A DNA stretch of 20,238 nucleotides from Saccoglossus kowalevskii (lineage: Eukaryota; Hemichordata; Enteropneusta; Harrimaniidae): NCBI RefSeq assembly GCF_000003605.2, contig NW_003145786.1:346687-366924 (forward strand), in the 5' to 3' direction. A program made the translations under genes and the position numbers. A model generated the notes under the pieces. The model was not told where the DNA came from. It saw only the letters and a list, made by a program, of their open reading frames with translations, and did no database searches. Position 1 is the stretch's first letter; each line of letters opens with the position of its first letter. Positions 17,567-20,238 of this stretch are shown piece by piece.

Positions 17567-18738
17567 GGTCTTCGCATTGCCACAAAGACTAAAGAAAATA
17601 GTCAGCTTTCCAATAAATGTTCCTTGATAATAAAATTTAAACAGTCCAGTCCGTATCCATAAATTATACATTACCCCACATCCAAAAATATTGAAGTTAG
17701 AATGAAGAGATGCGTAACCATGACCACAATATACAGCTGCACATTGGCTGTTACAATTATGACGTAAGAATCGTTAGGTGATTTCTTATAGTTCTCTTAT
17801 AATGTTGTTTAGTACTAATATGGCTGCTTGGAAAATTAGACATTTTTGACACTCATACAACAAGATAGGCATATTCATTGTCGCATAATCACTACCTTCA
17901 GGGATACGCATTATATACACTGTTCTATTTCACTACATATATAACTATGCCAAACTTTCATACTTATTGCAGTGTAAAATCTTTGATGTTTATACCAAGT
18001 TTTTAAACCATGTCGCCATATTGGAAAAAATTATCACGTAGAGAAATAGGCACTATGTATGTAATCACACATAACTAACTATTACTTTGGCTCCATGCAT
18101 GATCTGATGAATTCACGTTTTTTTATTCGTCCCGCTTTTAATCACAGATGACTGTCCGTCGTATGCATATAATCATAACTATACTGAGGGGGATATATGC
18201 ATCTAATCAAAGATTGCGAGGGTGTGGAAATATGTAACGACCATGTCATGAAATTACACGTGTAAACATACTTGTGTTGTAGTTGGAAACTATGTCTATA
18301 CAAATTATATATTATATAATATTGACATTATTCATTTTGAGTAGAACATAGTCAAATCTAGACTAAATAATAATACATACAAATATTCAGTAAAAAAACA
18401 TACTATAGCAGTTTAACATAAGGGTTTGGATAAAAATCTTCATATAGACTACTTTTCTTTTGCAATGATAGTCCACCTGGCCCCTTTCATCACGTAGCAG
18501 AAAGTTAATCGGTCTCGTCAATGATTACCAGAGTAGTTCACGCCTTAGATGGGGTAATGTAAACAACTTATACAGAGAATTGGACATATTATTACCAATC
18601 ATAAAGTGAAGTACATACCTACTGAATGTATTTTAGTAATTTACCGATATTATAGTCAATAACAATACAATGTAATGGAACTCAAATTAACATGTCCTGT
18701 ACCATAATAACAACTTGCTGGGCATGTAGTCAATAGCT
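17567..18738. other. AT-rich DNA, no gene seen
   Basis: No frame, exon or repeat boundary can be supported. Short TATA-like and A/T tracts and an ACACGTGT palindrome (18256-18263) are present. The minisatellite begins abruptly at its right edge. Confidence 0.6.
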
Positions 18739-20034
18739 GAGTAGACTTGGGATGAGTAGACCGGGGATGAAGTCTCGAGATGAGTAGACTGGGGATGTGG
18801 TTTATTGCTGAGAAGACTGGGGACGTAGTCTGGAGATGAGTAGACTGGGGATGGAGTCTCGATATAAGTAGACTCGGGATGGAGTCTCGAGTTGAGTAGA
18901 CTGGGGATGGAGTCTCGAGATGAGTAGACTGGGGATGGAGTCTCGAGATGAGTAGACTGAGGATGTAGTCTCGAAATGAGTATACTGGGGATGTAGTCCC
19001 GAGATGAGTAGACTGGGAATGGAGTCTCGAGATGAGTAGACTGGGAATGGAGTCTCGAGATAAGTAGACTTGGAATGGAGTCTCGAGATGAGTAGACTGG
19101 TGATGTGGTCTATAGGTGAGTAGACTGGAGATGTCGTATATGGCTGCGTAATCTCAGTATGAAGTCTCGAGATGAGTAGACTTGGGATGGAGTCTATAGC
19201 TGAGTAGACTGGGGATGTAGTCTGAAGATGAGTAGACTGGGGATGTAGTCTGGAGATGAGTAGAACGGGGATGTGGTCTATAGCTGAGTAGACTAGAGAT
19301 GTGGTATATAGCTGAGTAGACTCGGTATGGAGTCTCGAGATGAGTTGACTGGAGGTATAGTCTCGAGATGAGTAAACTTGGAATGTAGTCTGGAGATGAG
19401 TAGACTGGGGATGTGGTCTGGAGATGAGTAGACTGGGGATGTGGTCTATAGATGAGTAGACTGGAGATGTGATCTATTGCTGAGTAGACTGGGGATGTGG
19501 TCTATAGCTGAGTAGACTCGATATGGAGTCTCGAGATGAGTTGACTGGAGGTATAGTCTCGAGATGAGTAAACTTCGGATGTAGTCTGGAGATGAGTAGA
19601 CTGGGGATGTAGTCTGGAGATGAGTAGACTGGGGATGTGGTCTATAGATGAGTAGACTGGAGATGTGGTCTATTGCTGAGTAGACTGGGGATGTGGTCTA
19701 TAGCTGAGTAGACTCGGTATGGAGTCTCGAGATGAGTTGACTGGAGGTATAGTCTCGAGATGAGTAAACTTGGGATGTAGTCTGGAGATGAGTAGACTGG
19801 GGATGTGGTCTGGAGATGAGTAGTCCGGGTATGTGGTCTATAGCTGAATAGACTGGGGATGTGGTGTATAGCTGAGTAGACTTGGGATGTGGTCTATAGC
19901 TGAGTAGACTGGGGATGTGGTCTGTAGCTGAGTAGACTGGGGATGTGGTCTATAGCTGAGTAGACTGGGGATGTGGTCTATAGCTGAGTAGGCTTGGTAA
20001 TGTGGTCTCGTGGTGAGTAGGCTTGGGATGTGTA
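18739..20034. repeat. 28-bp minisatellite, about 46 units
   Basis: The unit is GAGTAGACTGGGGATGTRGT followed by CTNNAGMT. After a first truncated unit (18739, 15 bp), unit starts fall every 28 bp from 18754 to 19986. I checked the starts one by one at 18782-18894 and then by exact multiples at 19342, 19538, 19734 and 19986, and all fit. Only the last step (to 20015) is 29 bp. Three unit endings occur: TCTCGAGAT (with a TCTCGAGA palindrome), TCTGGAGAT and TCTATAGCT. The first dominates the left part, the last the right part. The period is not a multiple of three and TGAGTAG stops recur, so it is not coding on the plus strand. Confidence 0.97.
19314..19817. repeat. 196-bp higher-order repeat inside the minisatellite (about 2.6 copies)
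   Basis: The variant unit GAGTTGACTGGAGGTATAGT occurs at 19342, 19538 and 19734, each 196 bp (7 x 28) apart. It is followed each time by GAGTAAACTT and preceded by GAGTAGACTCG(G/A)TATGGAGT. The unit order is the same in the first two copies; the third diverges after about four units. This shows recent block duplication of seven units. Confidence 0.93.
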
Positions 20035-20238
20035 ACCAAATTAGTGTGAAGATTTTACTGAAAAAATAAGCACAGTCTCTTAAGTGTTTTTGTCAATTGC
20101 AGGATATGCAATATTTTACGATAATATTCCGTGAATAAAATTGCTTTGTAATGGGTACCTGAACCACTTTGTTCACAGCAGTTTTGATCTGCTGACAGTA
20201 ATTTAATTCCACAAAATTTATCAAACTCTATGTTCTTT
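20035..20238. other. Right end, no feature seen
   Basis: AT-rich sequence after the minisatellite, containing GATATGCAATATTTTACGATAATATTCC; no frame, repeat or exon is supported. Confidence 0.6.

Noticed and set aside
18804-19109. Minus strand of the minisatellite open in all three frames for about 300 bp
   Set aside because: A 28-bp unit without CTA, TTA or TCA words leaves all minus frames open at once. This is a compositional effect, there is no ATG, and units with CTATAG close the frames elsewhere.

Overview
This is a 20.2 kb stretch of an AT-rich (roughly one third G+C by eye), gene-poor animal nuclear genome. There is no prokaryotic gene layout: no dense ORFs, no operons and no ribosome binding sites. 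The content is microsatellites, minisatellites, hairpin-type dispersed repeats and two decayed non-LTR retrotransposon (LINE) tails. The LINE protein motifs and the (CA)n-cored dispersed element resemble those I associate with marine invertebrates, molluscs above all. A lophotrochozoan, probably mollusc, intergenic or intronic region is my best reading; the species cannot be told from this sequence.

Layout. 1-216: dispersed element with a (CA)n core and a hairpin tail. 217-2440: AT-rich, little content apart from a perfect 13-bp palindrome near 1607-1641. 2448-5040: the most gene-like interval, CpG-richer, with several weak coding candidates on both strands (minus 2470-2984, plus 3281-3430, plus 3649-3895, plus 4603-4816). 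None is recognised, and two would need a one-base change in a homopolymer to stay in frame. 5785-6265: tail of a dead LINE on the plus strand followed by an 11-bp hairpin. 7020-7420: tandem array with alternating 64 and 67 bp units (131-bp dimer). 8963-9044: (ATTCT)16. 9700-15000: mostly unannotatable AT-rich DNA with a few promoter-like or exon-like signals (9702-9750, 13300-13500, 14142-14231 minus) and a 21-bp repeat next to (TA)11. 15027-15168: second copy of the palindrome family seen at 1607. 15556-15636: hairpin and a 15-G tract. 15944-16460: second dead LINE tail, minus strand. 17118-17312: strong splice donors facing opposite ways. 18739-20034: large 28-bp minisatellite with a 196-bp higher-order repeat.

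No intact, confidently identified protein gene, tRNA or rRNA is visible. The best-supported biology is repeat biology: two LINE families with recognisable C-terminal domains, two hierarchical tandem arrays, and a hairpin repeat family present twice. The host-gene candidates are listed at low confidence because they rest on open frames and splice-site consensus alone.
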